Of a stretch of 64,000 bases of DNA, positions 8,942 to 18,915 are shown one piece after another (within the stretch, counting starts at the first letter, position 1; every line of letters begins with the position of its first letter). The notes beneath the pieces were generated by a model, which saw only the letters and a list, made by a program, of their open reading frames with translations, searched no databases and was not told the origin of the DNA. The translations under genes were made by a program, and so were the position numbers. Source of the DNA: Muribaculaceae bacterium (GTDB lineage: Bacteria > Bacteroidota > Bacteroidia > Bacteroidales > Muribaculaceae); the NCBI GenBank assembly GCA_017436845.1, contig JAFSCJ010000016.1:124001-188000 (forward strand), read 5' to 3'.

Positions 8942-9688
8942 ATGAAAACAAAATTTGTCAGTTTAGCAACGTTGTTTGTGTTATGTGTTGGGGTGGTTTC
9001 ATGTAATGATGATGATACTCCATCTAATTCGTATGCGAATGATAATGATTATAACCAAGTATATGAATTAGTTAAGGATACCTGTTCTACTGCAGATGCA
9101 ATGGTTGCTGTTGATTTGGGTTTATCTGTTAATTGGTCCGCAAAAAATTTAGGAGCTATCAGTTCAGAAGATAATGGGACCTATTATGCTTGGGGCGAAA
9201 TCTCTGCAAAAGAAACAAATTCTAAAGAAAATTATGCTTATAATGGAGTTAATTTAGGCGATAATATCAGTGGGACTGAATATGATGCCGCTACACAACG
9301 TTTAGGAGATGGTTGGCGTATGCCTACAAAAGAAGAAGTTCAAGAGCTTTTGGATAAATGTATTTGGATTTGGGAAGAAAAAATTGTAATAGAGCAAGAT
9401 ACAATTCAAGTAGAAGAAAAAGATACAATTGTTGATGTCAGAGTGAAATATACTCATTGTGAGGTTGTTGGTCCTAATGGTAAAGCAATATATTTACCTG
9501 CAGTAGGAACTGAAACAGACGTAACAACACAAAGACTCCCAACTAAATTTGGATGCTATTGGACAGCTTCTTCATCTGGAGAGTTAGATGCGTGGACAAT
9601 GCAGTTTTCAAAAGATACTCACATAATTAAATCGGAGGGTTATCGTAGATTTGTTGGACAAGCGATACGTCCGGTGAAAAATAAATAA
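8942..9688 (+). CDS. Surface lipoprotein with FISUMP/DUF1566-like domain
   Basis: 248 residues. The N-terminus is a lipoprotein signal peptide with a lipobox ending VVSC (Cys at about residue 21) followed by the acidic NDDD typical of surface-exported lipoproteins in this phylum. The mature part has the pattern VDLGLSVNWSAKNLGA, then YYAWGE, LGDGWRMPTKEE, YLPAVG, YWTASS and a final AIRPVK. This is the 'Fibrobacter succinogenes major paralogous' type domain (C-type-lectin-like fold), common in Bacteroidales lipoproteins. An insertion with IWEEKIVIEQD and repeated DTI segments sits in the middle. It has its own promoter and terminator, so it is a single-gene unit. Ligand unknown; a role in surface binding is inference. 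Confidence 0.8.
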   Translation: MKTKFVSLATLFVLCVGVVSCNDDDTPSNSYANDNDYNQVYELVKDTCSTADAMVAVDLGLSVNWSAKNLGAISSEDNGTYYAWGEISAKETNSKENYAYNGVNLGDNISGTEYDAATQRLGDGWRMPTKEEVQELLDKCIWIWEEKIVIEQDTIQVEEKDTIVDVRVKYTHCEVVGPNGKAIYLPAVGTETDVTTQRLPTKFGCYWTASSSGELDAWTMQFSKDTHIIKSEGYRRFVGQAIRPVKNK

Positions 9689-9704
9689 TATATATTATAT
9701 ATTT

Positions 9705-9736
9705 AAATAGGGTGCGAGTTCGTGCCCTATTTTTTT
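9705..9736 (+). terminator. Terminator of the lipoprotein gene
   Basis: AAATAGGG at 9705-9712 pairs with CCCTATTT at 9725-9732, followed by a T run. Confidence 0.85.
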
Positions 9737-9806
9737 GTATTTATGAGGTTTAATTAAAGGTGTTATAAAATAAGATATATTTCAAGGTTATTAGAAATAT
9801 ATTTTT

Positions 9807-9814
9807 TAAATTTG
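9807..9814 (+). promoter_or_regulatory. -7 element of the methylmalonyl-CoA operon
   Basis: TAAATTTG fits TAnnTTTG exactly and lies about 90 bp before the epimerase start. No good TTTG is found at the expected distance upstream, so this is a half-supported promoter. Confidence 0.5.
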
Positions 9815-9905
9815 CAACGAAGAAGAGGGAAAGGGGATAGTGTGCCTTTTCGCTTTTTCGTGTGTTATATGTAAAAATATTATCAAATTCAATAAATTAT
9901 TCATT

Positions 9906-10325
9906 ATGAAAATTTCTCACATTGAACACATTGGTATCGCAGTCCCAAGTTTGGACGAAGCTATACCTTTTTATGAAAACGTGTTAGGCCTTAAATGTTT
10001 TGCTATTGAAGAAGTTGCTGATCAAAAAGTGCGTACTGCATTTTTTAAGGTTGGTCAAACAAAAATCGAACTCCTTGAAGGAACAAGCGAAGATAGCGCG
10101 ATATCTAAATTTATTGCAAAAAATGGTGGACGTGGAGGTATCCAACACTTCGCTTTTGCAATGGAGGATGGTGTCGCTAATGCTCTTGCTGAAGCTGAAG
10201 AAAAAGGATGTGCATTAATCGATAAAGCTCCTCGCAAAGGCGCTGAAGGATTAAATATAGCTTTCTTGCATCCAAAATCAACATGTGGAGCTCTTGTAGA
10301 ACTCTGTGAAGATCCTAATAAATAA
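9906..10325 (+). CDS. mce: Methylmalonyl-CoA epimerase
   Basis: 139 residues from the ATG at 9906, whose product begins [12 protein letters not shown], the first beta strand of the vicinal-oxygen-chelate fold. A longer frame upstream adds a Cys-rich, non-conserved stretch and is not used. Metal-ligand candidates are the His in HIGIAV and in GIQHFAF, and glutamates in KIELLEG and ALVELCED; the spacing fits the family. It interconverts the R and S forms of methylmalonyl-CoA. The next gene starts 20 bp downstream and encodes the decarboxylase that uses the product, so this is the first gene of a succinate-to-propionate (or reverse) operon. Confidence 0.95.
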   Translation: MKISHIEHIGIAVPSLDEAIPFYENVLGLKCFAIEEVADQKVRTAFFKVGQTKIELLEGTSEDSAISKFIAKNGGRGGIQHFAFAMEDGVANALAEAEEKGCALIDKAPRKGAEGLNIAFLHPKSTCGALVELCEDPNK

Positions 10326-10345
10326 TCATTCAAATCTCTATAATA

Positions 10346-11899
10346 ATGAGTAATCAACTTGCAAAAGTACAAGAGCTCATCGCTTTGCGTAATGAAGCTC
10401 GTCTTGGTGGCGGTGAAAAAGCTATCCAAAAACAACATGAAAGAGGCAAATATACAGCACGTGAGCGCATTGCTCAATTGCTTGATGAAGGTTCTTTTGA
10501 AGAACTTGATATGTTTGTAAAACATCGTTGTACAAATTTCGGTCAAGAAAAGAAAAGCTATCTTGGAGACGGCGTTGTGACAGGTTATGGTACAATCGAA
10601 GGTCGTCTTGTTTATGTATTTGCTCAAGATTTTACAGTATTCGGTGGGTCATTGTCAGAAACAATGGCATTGAAGATTTGTAAAGTAATGGATATGGCAA
10701 TGAAGATGGGTGCTCCTGTAATTGGTCTTAATGACTCAGGTGGTGCTCGTATTCAAGAAGGTATTAACGCTCTTGCCGGTTATGCTGAAATTTTCCAACG
10801 CAACATTATGGCATCAGGTGTGATTCCTCAAATTTCCGGGATCCTTGGTCCATGTGCCGGTGGTGCAGTGTATTCTCCTGCATTGACTGACTTTACTATT
10901 ATGGCTAAAGGAATTTCTTACATGTTCCTAACAGGTCCAAAAGTAGTGAAAACAGTAACAGGTGAAGATGTAACACAAGACGCCCTTGGCGGTGCAGAAG
11001 TTCACTCAACAAAGAGTGGTGTTGCTCACTTTGCTGCTGAAGATGGCGAAGATGCAATTAAAATTATCCGTAAGCTATTTAGCTACATCCCACAAAATAA
11101 CTTGGAAGAACCACCGGTTGTTCCTTGTACTGATCCAATTGATCGTCTTGAAGATGCTCTTAACGAAATCATTCCTGATTCTGCTAATAAACCATACGAT
11201 ATGTATGAAGTTATTGGAGCTATCGTGGATAATGGTGAATTCCTTGAAGTACAACGCGACTATGCTAAGAACCTTATTGTAGGTTTCGCTCGTTTCAATG
11301 GTCAAGCTGTGGGTATTGTTGCTAATCAACCAAAATTCCTCGCAGGTGTGCTTGATAGCAATGCATCACGCAAGGGGGCACGTTTCGTGCGTTTCTGTGA
11401 TGCTTTCAATATCCCATTGGTAACACTCGTTGACGTTCCCGGATTCCTTCCCGGTACAGGTCAAGAATACAATGGCGTAATCCTTCATGGCGCTAAATTG
11501 CTTTATGCTTATGGTGAAGCTACTGTACCTAAAGTAACTGTTACTCTACGCAAAAGCTATGGCGGTAGCCACATCGTGATGAGTTGTAAACAACTTCGTG
11601 GCGATATGAATTACGCATGGCCAACTGCTGAAATCGCTGTAATGGGTGGTGCCGGTGCTGTTGAAGTGCTTTATGCTCGCGAAGCTAAAGAAGCAGAAAA
11701 CCCAGCTCAAGTACTTGCTGAAAAAGAACAAGAATATAACAAATTATTCTGTAATCCTTACAATGCGGCCAAATACGGTTACATTGATGATGTTATTGAA
11801 CCACGCAATACTCGTTTCCGTGTGATTCGTGCTCTTCAACAACTTGCAACTAAGAAAGTTACTAATCCAGCTAAGAAGCATGGTAATATTCCTCTATAA
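10346..11899 (+). CDS. mmdA: Methylmalonyl-CoA decarboxylase alpha subunit (carboxyltransferase)
   Basis: 517 residues, the usual length. It has both halves of the acyl-CoA carboxyltransferase (crotonase-like) fold: the N-half [13 protein letters not shown] and [13 protein letters not shown], and the C-half [14 protein letters not shown] and [14 protein letters not shown]. These are the acyl-CoA and biotin sites. The protein moves the carboxyl group from methylmalonyl-CoA to the biotin of the carrier subunit, giving propionyl-CoA. By sequence alone it could equally be the beta chain of propionyl-CoA carboxylase; the adjacent OadG-like, carrier and membrane beta genes and the lack of a biotin carboxylase gene favour the sodium-pumping decarboxylase. 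Confidence 0.93.
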   Translation: MSNQLAKVQELIALRNEARLGGGEKAIQKQHERGKYTARERIAQLLDEGSFEELDMFVKHRCTNFGQEKKSYLGDGVVTGYGTIEGRLVYVFAQDFTVFGGSLSETMALKICKVMDMAMKMGAPVIGLNDSGGARIQEGINALAGYAEIFQRNIMASGVIPQISGILGPCAGGAVYSPALTDFTIMAKGISYMFLTGPKVVKTVTGEDVTQDALGGAEVHSTKSGVAHFAAEDGEDAIKIIRKLFSYIPQNNLEEPPVVPCTDPIDRLEDALNEIIPDSANKPYDMYEVIGAIVDNGEFLEVQRDYAKNLIVGFARFNGQAVGIVANQPKFLAGVLDSNASRKGARFVRFCDAFNIPLVTLVDVPGFLPGTGQEYNGVILHGAKLLYAYGEATVPKVTVTLRKSYGGSHIVMSCKQLRGDMNYAWPTAEIAVMGGAGAVEVLYAREAKEAENPAQVLAEKEQEYNKLFCNPYNAAKYGYIDDVIEPRNTRFRVIRALQQLATKKVTNPAKKHGNIPL

Positions 11900-11916
11900 T
11901 ATACGGAAGATTTAAT

Positions 11917-12825
11917 ATGAAAAAGAATATATTATTAGTAATCATCGCTGTAGTTGCATGTGCAATGACTTCTTATGCCCAAGGGCGCAAAGGCTTGTGC
12001 ATAAATGAGGTGATGGTGCAGAATGATAGTAGCAGTATTATTGACGAATATGGCTTATATCATGCATGGGTTGAGTTGTTTAATTCAACTCATGCCCCGA
12101 TGGAAATCTCAAGCGTGTTTTTGACAAATGATCCCAATGTGCCTAAAAAATATCCTGTGCCTCTTGGTGATGTCAAGACAGAGATTCCGTCTCGTCAACA
12201 TGTGATTTTCTGGGCTGATAATGAACCTAACAAGGGAACATTCCACTTAAGTTTCCAACTTGAGGCAGGAAAAGATAATTGGATTGGTATTTATGATGCC
12301 GATGGAATTACACTCATCGACTCTGTAACAGTTCCTGCTAATCTTGCTTCAAATACGACCTGGGCGCGAATTGCTGATGGTGAAACCGGCTGGGAAGTTA
12401 GAGATGGGAGTGAAGCTAAATACATTACACCAAGCAGTAACAATATCATTGTGGATACTAATGGTAAGGTTGACATGTTTGCAGAAAAAGATGCAAATGG
12501 TTTTGTGCTGACCTTAATGGCTATGGCTATTGTTTTCAGCGCATTGTTGGTGTTAAGTATATGTTTCTATATTATTAGTAAGACTGGTGAAAAAATCTCT
12601 AAAATTAATAAACTTAAGGCGCAGGGGATTGCTCCTGAAGAAGTAGCAAAGGGCGAAAAAATCAATGATTCCGGTGAAGAAATTGCTGCTATCGCAATGG
12701 CATTGCATGAACACTTGAATGCTCATGATCAAGAAAATACTATTCTTACTATAAACAAGGTGAAACGTGCTTATTCTCCATGGAGTTCAAAAATCTATGG
12801 CTTGCGCGAATTGCCTCGTCGTTAA
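11917..12825 (+). CDS. Lamin-tail/OadG fusion, decarboxylase delta (gamma-like) subunit
   Basis: 302 residues. A signal peptide (cleavage near SYAQ) leads to an exported lamin-tail (LTD) domain at about 25-165, with INEVMVQN, WVELFN, ISSVFLTND and WARIADGE blocks. A single membrane helix follows at about 193-218 and then a cytosolic tail containing GEEIAAIAMALHEHL, the conserved end of OadG/MmdD subunits. This subunit normally anchors and stabilises the decarboxylase at the membrane. The large exported domain is an add-on not present in the enterobacterial OadG. It lies between the alpha subunit and biotin carrier genes, which fixes its complex. What the exported domain binds is unknown. Confidence 0.85.
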   Translation: MKKNILLVIIAVVACAMTSYAQGRKGLCINEVMVQNDSSSIIDEYGLYHAWVELFNSTHAPMEISSVFLTNDPNVPKKYPVPLGDVKTEIPSRQHVIFWADNEPNKGTFHLSFQLEAGKDNWIGIYDADGITLIDSVTVPANLASNTTWARIADGETGWEVRDGSEAKYITPSSNNIIVDTNGKVDMFAEKDANGFVLTLMAMAIVFSALLVLSICFYIISKTGEKISKINKLKAQGIAPEEVAKGEKINDSGEEIAAIAMALHEHLNAHDQENTILTINKVKRAYSPWSSKIYGLRELPRR

Positions 12826-12852
12826 TCATCTCAAACTTAAAAATTAATAAAA

Positions 12853-13287
12853 ATGAAAGAATATAAATATAAAATCAATGGTAACTTGTATAAAGTTGCT
12901 GTAGGAGATATAGATAATAATGTTGCTCAGGTTGAAGTTAATGGAACGCCTTATGCTGTTGAGCTTGAGAAGAAAGAGGTGGTTACTGTTGTAAATAAAC
13001 CACGTCCTTCTGCTGCTCCACGTACAGAAACAGGTGCAAAAGTAATTTCTAAACCAGCAGCAAATACTGCCGGAGGAACAGGAATTAAAGCTCCACTACC
13101 TGGTGTTGTATTATCAATTAATGTTAAGGTTGGAGATGCTGTAAAAGCTTCTGACACAGTCATTGTACTTGAAGCAATGAAAATGGAAAATGCCATTCAT
13201 GCAGGTCGAGATGGAAAAATTGCGTCAATCAACGTAAATGTTGGTGACTCTGTGCTTGAAGGTAATGTATTAATCACTCTTGAATAA
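12853..13287 (+). CDS. mmdC: Biotin carboxyl carrier subunit of the decarboxylase
   Basis: 144 residues. The last ~75 residues are a biotinyl domain with the EAMKMEN motif; Lys110 is the residue that should be biotinylated. Before it runs a Pro/Ala-rich flexible linker (about 50-75) and an N-terminal ~45-residue beta region seen in the Bacteroidales and Propionigenium relatives. It shuttles the carboxyl group from MmdA to the membrane subunit MmdB. Spacing of 27 bp from the OadG-like gene and 10 bp to mmdB shows one operon. Confidence 0.95.
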   Translation: MKEYKYKINGNLYKVAVGDIDNNVAQVEVNGTPYAVELEKKEVVTVVNKPRPSAAPRTETGAKVISKPAANTAGGTGIKAPLPGVVLSINVKVGDAVKASDTVIVLEAMKMENAIHAGRDGKIASINVNVGDSVLEGNVLITLE

Positions 13288-13297
13288 ATTGTAAATT

Positions 13298-14458
13298 ATG
13301 GGTGAACAATCATTAAGTGAATTTATGTTGCAAAACCTTCAGCATTTTTGGGATCTGACAGGTTTTAACAACGCAACATGGGAGCATTTTGTAATGCTTG
13401 CTGTGGGTATGTTCTTTTTATGGTTAGCCATAAAGAAGAATTTCGAGCCGATGTTGCTTGTTCCTATTGGCTTTGGTATTTTAATTGGAAATATTCCCTT
13501 TGCCGCAGGAACAGAAGTTGGCATTTATGAAGAAGGAACAGTATTAAATATCCTTTATAATGGTGTTAGTGCCGGATGGTATCCTCCTTTGATTTTCTTG
13601 GGTATTGGTGCGATGACTGACTTTACTGCATTGATAGCTAATCCTAAGTTAATGCTTGTGGGAGCTGCGGCTCAATTTGGTATTTTTGGAGCCTATATGG
13701 TTGCTCTTGCTCTCGGATTTGCTCCTGATCAAGCGGGTGCTATTGCTATCATTGGTGGTGCGGATGGTCCTACAGCAATCTTCTTGTCATCAAAACTTGC
13801 TCCAAACTTAATGGGTGCTATTGCAGTTTCGGCTTATTCATATATGGCTCTTGTACCTGTAATTCAGCCTCCAATCATGAGATTGCTTACAACCAAGAAA
13901 GAGCGCGTTATCAAGATGAAACCAGCTCGTGCTGTTTCTCAAAACGAGAAAATTATTTTCCCAATTGTTGGTCTATTGTTGACTTGTTTTGTGGTGCCAA
14001 CAGCTCTTCCTTTGTTGGGAATGTTGTTCTTTGGTAACTTGTTGCGTGAATGTGGTGTAACAACCCGTTTGGCTAAAACAGCGAGCAACGCATTGACTGA
14101 TATAGTAACAATTCTACTTGGTATGACAGTGGGTGCATCAACACAAGCATCAGAATTCTTGACTGCAGAAACAATTGGTATTTTTGCTCTTGGATTTATG
14201 GCATTTATCATTGCATCTACATCAGGTGTGTTGTTTGTTAAGTTGTTTAACCTCGTGTTGCCAAAGAGCAAAAAACTAAATCCGCTTATCGGTAATGCAG
14301 GCGTATCGGCAGTTCCAATGTCGGCACGCATCTCAAACAACCTTGGTCTTGAATATGATCCATCAAATTACTTGTTAATGCATGCGATGGGTCCAAATGT
14401 GGCAGGCGTAATTGGCTCGGCAACAGCAGCAGGTGTACTTCTTGCGTTCTTGGCTTAA
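13298..14458 (+). CDS. mmdB: Sodium-pumping decarboxylase beta subunit
   Basis: 386 residues with about ten hydrophobic segments. Family hallmarks are [32 protein letters not shown] (the aspartate here is the known sodium-site/decarboxylation residue region) and, near the end, [16 protein letters not shown] and [14 protein letters not shown]. It decarboxylates carboxybiotin and exports sodium ions across the inner membrane. Last gene of the operon: a palindromic terminator follows 21 bp after the stop. Confidence 0.95.
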   Translation: MGEQSLSEFMLQNLQHFWDLTGFNNATWEHFVMLAVGMFFLWLAIKKNFEPMLLVPIGFGILIGNIPFAAGTEVGIYEEGTVLNILYNGVSAGWYPPLIFLGIGAMTDFTALIANPKLMLVGAAAQFGIFGAYMVALALGFAPDQAGAIAIIGGADGPTAIFLSSKLAPNLMGAIAVSAYSYMALVPVIQPPIMRLLTTKKERVIKMKPARAVSQNEKIIFPIVGLLLTCFVVPTALPLLGMLFFGNLLRECGVTTRLAKTASNALTDIVTILLGMTVGASTQASEFLTAETIGIFALGFMAFIIASTSGVLFVKLFNLVLPKSKKLNPLIGNAGVSAVPMSARISNNLGLEYDPSNYLLMHAMGPNVAGVIGSATAAGVLLAFLA

Positions 14459-14479
14459 ACGTTTTTTCAATATAGATGG

Positions 14480-14503
14480 CGGCGATTTCTTAAGAAATCG
14501 CCG
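14480..14503 (+). terminator. Terminator of the mmd operon
   Basis: A perfect 24-bp palindrome, CGGCGATTTCTT followed by its reverse complement, with a T-rich stretch after it. Centre bases must open to form the loop. Confidence 0.75.
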
Positions 14504-14614
14504 TTGTTATTTAAAAGCTGCAAGGAAGGTGAATTAATGTTAATAAATAAAACAAGATAGCTCTTTAAGTGTTATTCTTGTGTAGCTGATAGCATCACAT
14601 GCATTAACCTATAA

Positions 14615-14977
14615 ATGTGTAGTATTATGATTACCGGTAAAGTTATACAAGAAATTTACAAGAAATACCGAAAATGCCCACCTACTCTTGATTGTATTGA
14701 TTTTAATTTATTGAATAATAGAGTATCTGAAGTTCATAATGTCGAAATAAAGGATAATCGTTTTATCATAGGTAGTATTGATGAAAAATCGCCGTTTCAT
14801 TCATTGCCCCTAAATAAAATACATGGAATAGTTAATTTTGAAAATTGTGTGGCAATTGTGCTACATTCTTCTATATTGTTCCTTGACAAGAAAGAAAATA
14901 AAGTTCAGATACATCTGAAAATGAAAAAGCCGAATATTTGGCAACGATTAATGATGTGTTTTTATCGAGAGAAGTAG
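14615..14977 (+). CDS. Small hypothetical protein
   Basis: 120 residues counting from the ATG at 14615; an alternative ATG four codons later (product MITGKVI...) is equally possible. The sequence is soluble, basic at the C-terminus (KMKKPNIWQRLMMCFYREK) and without signal peptide. It lies alone between the mmd terminator and aspS. I do not recognise a family. Base composition is a little more AT-rich than aspS, which may indicate a recently gained or fast-evolving gene. It could also be a non-functional frame. Confidence 0.5.
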   Translation: MCSIMITGKVIQEIYKKYRKCPPTLDCIDFNLLNNRVSEVHNVEIKDNRFIIGSIDEKSPFHSLPLNKIHGIVNFENCVAIVLHSSILFLDKKENKVQIHLKMKKPNIWQRLMMCFYREK

Positions 14978-15088
14978 TCGGAGTTAGTAAAATAGATGAA
15001 ATTCTTGTGTTGAGATTTTCTGTTTACATCTAATTGCAGTATCTTTACACAAAATTTAGTTACATTCGAATTAAAATATCCAACAAAT

Positions 15089-16849
15089 ATGTATAGAAGT
15101 AATACGTGCGGAGAACTCCGTCTCAGTGATGCCGGCAAAATAGTAACTCTTGCCGGATGGGTGCAACGTAGTCGCAAAATGGGTGGCATGACATTTGTTG
15201 ACATGCGTGATCGTTATGGCGTTACTCAAGTTGTGTTTAATAACGAATCGGATGCAGCCTTGTGTGACGCTGCTAATCATCTTGGGCGCGAATTTGTAAT
15301 ACAAGTTACTGGTATTGTTGCTGAGCGTTCAAGCAAGAATATGAACATTCCAACAGGAGAGATTGAAATTATCGCTCAATCGCTCACTATTTTAAATAAG
15401 TCAGATGTGCCTCCATTTACTATTGAAGATGACACTGACGGAGGTGATGATATTCGCATGAAATATCGTTACCTTGACTTACGCCGTCCTGCTATTCGTC
15501 GCAATCTTGAATTGCGACATAAAATGGCATTTGAAATTCGCCGATATCTTGACGAAAAAGGTTTCATAGAGGTGGAAACACCGGTGCTGATTAAGTCAAC
15601 ACCGGAGGGCGCGCGTGACTTTGTTGTACCATCACGCATGAATCCTGGTGAATTTTATGCATTGCCTCAATCGCCACAAACATTCAAACAATTGTTGATG
15701 GTGAGTGGCTTTGACCGCTATTTCCAAATAGTAAAATGTTTCCGCGATGAGGACCTTCGTGCCGATCGTCAACCTGAGTTTACTCAAATTGACTGTGAAA
15801 TGTCATTTGTAGAACAAGAGGATGTGTTGCAAATGTTTGAAGGATTGGTAAAACATATTTTCAAATATGTAAAGAATATAGATTTTACCGAAGCATTCCC
15901 GCGCATGACATGGGCCGATGCCATGAAATATTATGGTAGCGACAAGCCTGATACTCGTTTCGAAATGAAATTTGTTGAAATCAAAGATTTGACTGAAGGA
16001 AAAGGGTTTGCTGTGCTTGACGACGCAGAATATGTAGGAGCTATATGTGCAAAAGGCTGTGCAAATTATACTCGTAAGCAACTTGATCAATTGACTGATT
16101 TCGTTAAGCGGCCACAAATTGGCGCAAAAGGCATGATGTGGGTAAAAATGGAAGAAGATGGCTCAATAAAGAGTTCCGTTTCTAAATTCTATACTGAAGA
16201 TGAATTGCGCACTTGGGCAGATCGTTGTGGCGCAGAAAAGGGCGATTTGATTTTGATTCTTGCGGGAGAAACAATGAAAACTCGCAAACAACTTTGCGAA
16301 TTGCGTCTTGAAATGGGTAGCCTATTGGGATTGCGTGATCCTCAAAAGTTCTCATGTTTGTGGGTTGTTGATTTCCCATTATTCGAATGGGATGAAGAAA
16401 CACAACGTTACTATGCAATGCATCACCCATTTACATCTCCCAATCCTGAAGATTTTGATAAACTTGAAACTGCAACAGGAGAGGTGCGTGCAACAGCCTA
16501 TGATATGGTTGTAAACGGCAATGAATTAGGTGGTGGTAGTATACGTATTCACGATGCTGTGCTTCAAAACAAGATGTTCCGCTTATTAGGATTGACTGAA
16601 GAAGATGCTCAGTATAAATTTGGTTTCTTGATGAATGCGTTCAAATATGGAGCGCCTCCTCATGGAGGTTTGGCATTCGGATTTGACCGTTTTGTATCAA
16701 TATTGGCTGGCCTTGATTCAATTCGTGATGTTATCGCATTCCCTAAAAATAATTCAGGTCGCGATGTAATGATAGATGCACCTTCAACAATTGACCAAGC
16801 ACAACTTGATGAATTATTTCTTGCAACAGTTCCCCCTGTTAAAGAATAA
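15089..16849 (+). CDS. aspS: Aspartate-tRNA ligase
   Basis: 586 residues, normal for the bacterial type. The N-terminal OB-fold anticodon-binding domain opens with [15 protein letters not shown] and [15 protein letters not shown]. Class II motif 2 is seen in [16 protein letters not shown] and motif 3 in [12 protein letters not shown]; the GAD insertion domain lies between about 280 and 420. It charges tRNA-Asp. The next gene begins 6 bp after the stop, so aspS heads a three-gene operon. A TATCTTTA box at 15040-15047 is a near match to the -7 element and could be its promoter. Confidence 0.98.
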   Translation: MYRSNTCGELRLSDAGKIVTLAGWVQRSRKMGGMTFVDMRDRYGVTQVVFNNESDAALCDAANHLGREFVIQVTGIVAERSSKNMNIPTGEIEIIAQSLTILNKSDVPPFTIEDDTDGGDDIRMKYRYLDLRRPAIRRNLELRHKMAFEIRRYLDEKGFIEVETPVLIKSTPEGARDFVVPSRMNPGEFYALPQSPQTFKQLLMVSGFDRYFQIVKCFRDEDLRADRQPEFTQIDCEMSFVEQEDVLQMFEGLVKHIFKYVKNIDFTEAFPRMTWADAMKYYGSDKPDTRFEMKFVEIKDLTEGKGFAVLDDAEYVGAICAKGCANYTRKQLDQLTDFVKRPQIGAKGMMWVKMEEDGSIKSSVSKFYTEDELRTWADRCGAEKGDLILILAGETMKTRKQLCELRLEMGSLLGLRDPQKFSCLWVVDFPLFEWDEETQRYYAMHHPFTSPNPEDFDKLETATGEVRATAYDMVVNGNELGGGSIRIHDAVLQNKMFRLLGLTEEDAQYKFGFLMNAFKYGAPPHGGLAFGFDRFVSILAGLDSIRDVIAFPKNNSGRDVMIDAPSTIDQAQLDELFLATVPPVKE

Positions 16850-16855
16850 GAATAT

Positions 16856-17953
16856 ATGCTAATTGCCGATATAATATCAGTCCTTGAGGATTTTGCTCCG
16901 TTTCCATTGCAGGAAGATTTTGACAATTCCGGATTGCAAGTAGGGGATAAGAGAGCAGAATGTAATGGAGTATTGTTGTGTGTAGATGTAACGCCTGCAA
17001 TAATAGATGAGGCGATAGAAAAAGGCTGTAATTTAGTAGTGTCGCATCATCCGTTATTGTTTAAAGGATTAAAACGCATAACAGGAGCAACATTAGTAGA
17101 GCGTACGATATTAAAGGCTATTTCGGCTAATATTGCGATATATTCGTGTCACACATCAGCTGATAATGCGTTTAATGGAGTGTCATGGAAGATGGCAGAG
17201 CTACTTGGATTGACAGATGTTAGAACTTTGTCTCGACAGAAGAACAAGATGATGAAATTGTCGGTAATGGTGCCTGTTGATCATCTTGAAACAGTTAGAT
17301 TGGCATTATTTGATGCCGGAGCAGGGACATTAGGCAATTATGATTCTTGTAGTTTCTCAACAAAAGGGGAGGGGACTTTCCGAGCATTGGATGGTGCTAA
17401 TCCTTATGTGGGTAACATTCATGAGTTTCATTTTGAGCAAGAAATCCGGCTTGATGTAATATTGCCGGTATGGTTGAAAAAGAGAGTTGAAAGTGCGTTG
17501 TGTATGGTTCACCCTTATGAAGAGCCAGCCTATGAATTTATCTCCCTTGAAAATGATTCTCCCTATACAGGATTGGGAACCATAGGACAATATGAAGATC
17601 CGATTTCGCCATATGAGTTAATTGAAAAGGTGAAAAAAGCATTTAATTCTCCTATCACAAGATGCACAGCATTTGATGATGAATTGATGGTGAAAAAAGT
17701 GGCGATGTGTAGTGGCTCAGGCTCGTCGTTTATTAAGGATGCAATCGCATCGGGAGCCCAGGCGTTTATAACATCAGATACCCGATATCATGATTTTATT
17801 GACTATACCAACGATATATTAATTGTGGATATAGGTCATTATGAGAGCGAACAATGCACAAAAGACATTTTTTATCACGTAATTACAGAAAAATTTCCTA
17901 ACTTTGCAGTCTATTATTCAGACAAAGAACAAAATCCGATAAATTATTTGTAA
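16856..17953 (+). CDS. Nif3-like dinuclear metal-centre protein (YbgI/YqfO type)
   Basis: 365 residues. Both halves of the Nif3 family are present: N-terminal DNSGLQVGD, VSHHPLLFKG (metal His pair) and YSCHTSADNAFNGVSWK, and C-terminal CSGSGSSFIKDA, ITSDTRYHDF and DIGHYESEQ. The middle ~100 residues are the inserted PII-like domain found in the long (YqfO-type) members. The protein assembles as a toroidal hexamer with two metal ions per subunit; its substrate is not established and GTP cyclohydrolase annotations are not well founded. It is packed 6 bp after aspS and 3 bp before the zinc-ribbon gene, a neighbourhood often seen in Bacteroidales. Confidence 0.93.
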   Translation: MLIADIISVLEDFAPFPLQEDFDNSGLQVGDKRAECNGVLLCVDVTPAIIDEAIEKGCNLVVSHHPLLFKGLKRITGATLVERTILKAISANIAIYSCHTSADNAFNGVSWKMAELLGLTDVRTLSRQKNKMMKLSVMVPVDHLETVRLALFDAGAGTLGNYDSCSFSTKGEGTFRALDGANPYVGNIHEFHFEQEIRLDVILPVWLKKRVESALCMVHPYEEPAYEFISLENDSPYTGLGTIGQYEDPISPYELIEKVKKAFNSPITRCTAFDDELMVKKVAMCSGSGSSFIKDAIASGAQAFITSDTRYHDFIDYTNDILIVDIGHYESEQCTKDIFYHVITEKFPNFAVYYSDKEQNPINYL

Positions 17954-17956
17954 GCA

Positions 17957-18727
17957 ATGGCTACTGATAAGACTAAAAAAGAACAATCACTAACAGTAGA
18001 ACAACGTCTTAAAGCTCTATATGAGTTGCAGACAATTTTGACTGAAATCGATCGAATCAAGACAATCAGAGGCGAATTGCCTCTTGAGGTAAAAGACCTT
18101 GAAGATAATATTGAAGGTTTACACACTCGCGTTGAAAAATATCAGAATGAGATAGACGAACTTCGTCGTAATTCAGTTGCTGAAAGTGAAAAGATAAACG
18201 AGGCACAGGCTAAGATTGCTCGCTATAAAGAACAACTTGACAATGTGCGCAATAATAGAGAATTTGACTTGTTGTCAAAAGAAATCGAATTCCAATCACT
18301 TGAAATTGAATTGTGTCAAAAACACATCAATGAATATTCTCGTGTAATAGACAATAAGAGTCGTGAAATTGCCGCAACAGAAGAAACGCTTGTTGACCGC
18401 AATCACATCCTTCAAGAAAAGAAAACAGAACTCGAAGAAATTGTTTCAGAAACACGCCAAGATGAAGAACGACTTCGTGAGCAAGCAAAAGCATTGGAAC
18501 CAAGTATTGACGCTCGTACACTGGCAGCATTTAAACGTATTCGTAAAAATGCTCGCAATGGGTTAGGAGTAGTTTATATTCAACGTAATGCATGTGGCGG
18601 ATGCTTCAATCGTATCCCTGCACAAAAGCAAATGGAAATTAAAATGCACAAAAAAATTATCGTATGCGAATATTGTGGTCGCATTATGATTGATCCCGAA
18701 CTCGCAGGAGTGCAAGAGCAATTTTAA
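17957..18727 (+). CDS. Coiled-coil protein with C-terminal C4 zinc ribbon
   Basis: 256 residues. About 15-190 is a long two-stranded coiled coil rich in Glu, Lys and Asn. The C-terminus carries four cysteines in two pairs, ACGGCFNRIP and CEYCGRIM, which make a C4 zinc ribbon. The family (formerly DUF with C4-type zinc ribbon) is widespread, is a frequent neighbour of Nif3-like genes, and has been suggested to bind nucleic acid. No signal peptide. It is the last gene of the aspS operon: a terminator begins 22 bp after the stop. Confidence 0.9.
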   Translation: MATDKTKKEQSLTVEQRLKALYELQTILTEIDRIKTIRGELPLEVKDLEDNIEGLHTRVEKYQNEIDELRRNSVAESEKINEAQAKIARYKEQLDNVRNNREFDLLSKEIEFQSLEIELCQKHINEYSRVIDNKSREIAATEETLVDRNHILQEKKTELEEIVSETRQDEERLREQAKALEPSIDARTLAAFKRIRKNARNGLGVVYIQRNACGGCFNRIPAQKQMEIKMHKKIIVCEYCGRIMIDPELAGVQEQF

Positions 18728-18748
18728 AAAAGATATTTTAAATAAAGG

Positions 18749-18786
18749 AATAAGAGTCCTGTTTAACAGAGACTCTTATTTTTTTT
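18749..18786 (+). terminator. Terminator of the aspS operon
   Basis: AATAAGAGTC at 18749-18758 pairs with GACTCTTATT at 18771-18780, followed by a T run. Confidence 0.88.
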
Positions 18787-18850
18787 GCACATAAACTTAA
18801 TTTTGTGCAAAATAGTGTTGCTTTTATAATAAATTGTCGCTATTATTTAG

Positions 18851-18858
18851 TATCTTTG
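18851..18858 (+). promoter_or_regulatory. -7 element before the serine palmitoyltransferase gene
   Basis: TATCTTTG matches TAnnTTTG and is followed by CA. The start codon is 57 bp downstream. No TTTG at the preferred distance was seen. Confidence 0.55.
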
Positions 18859-18915
18859 CAGTTCGAAATATAGTATTTTTTCTAAGGTTTGTTTATATAA
18901 ATTTCATAAAATAAA

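Noticed and set aside
10055..10627. 190-codon reverse frame across mce and mmdA
   Set aside because: Antisense of two well-supported genes and crosses their boundary; no conserved pattern.
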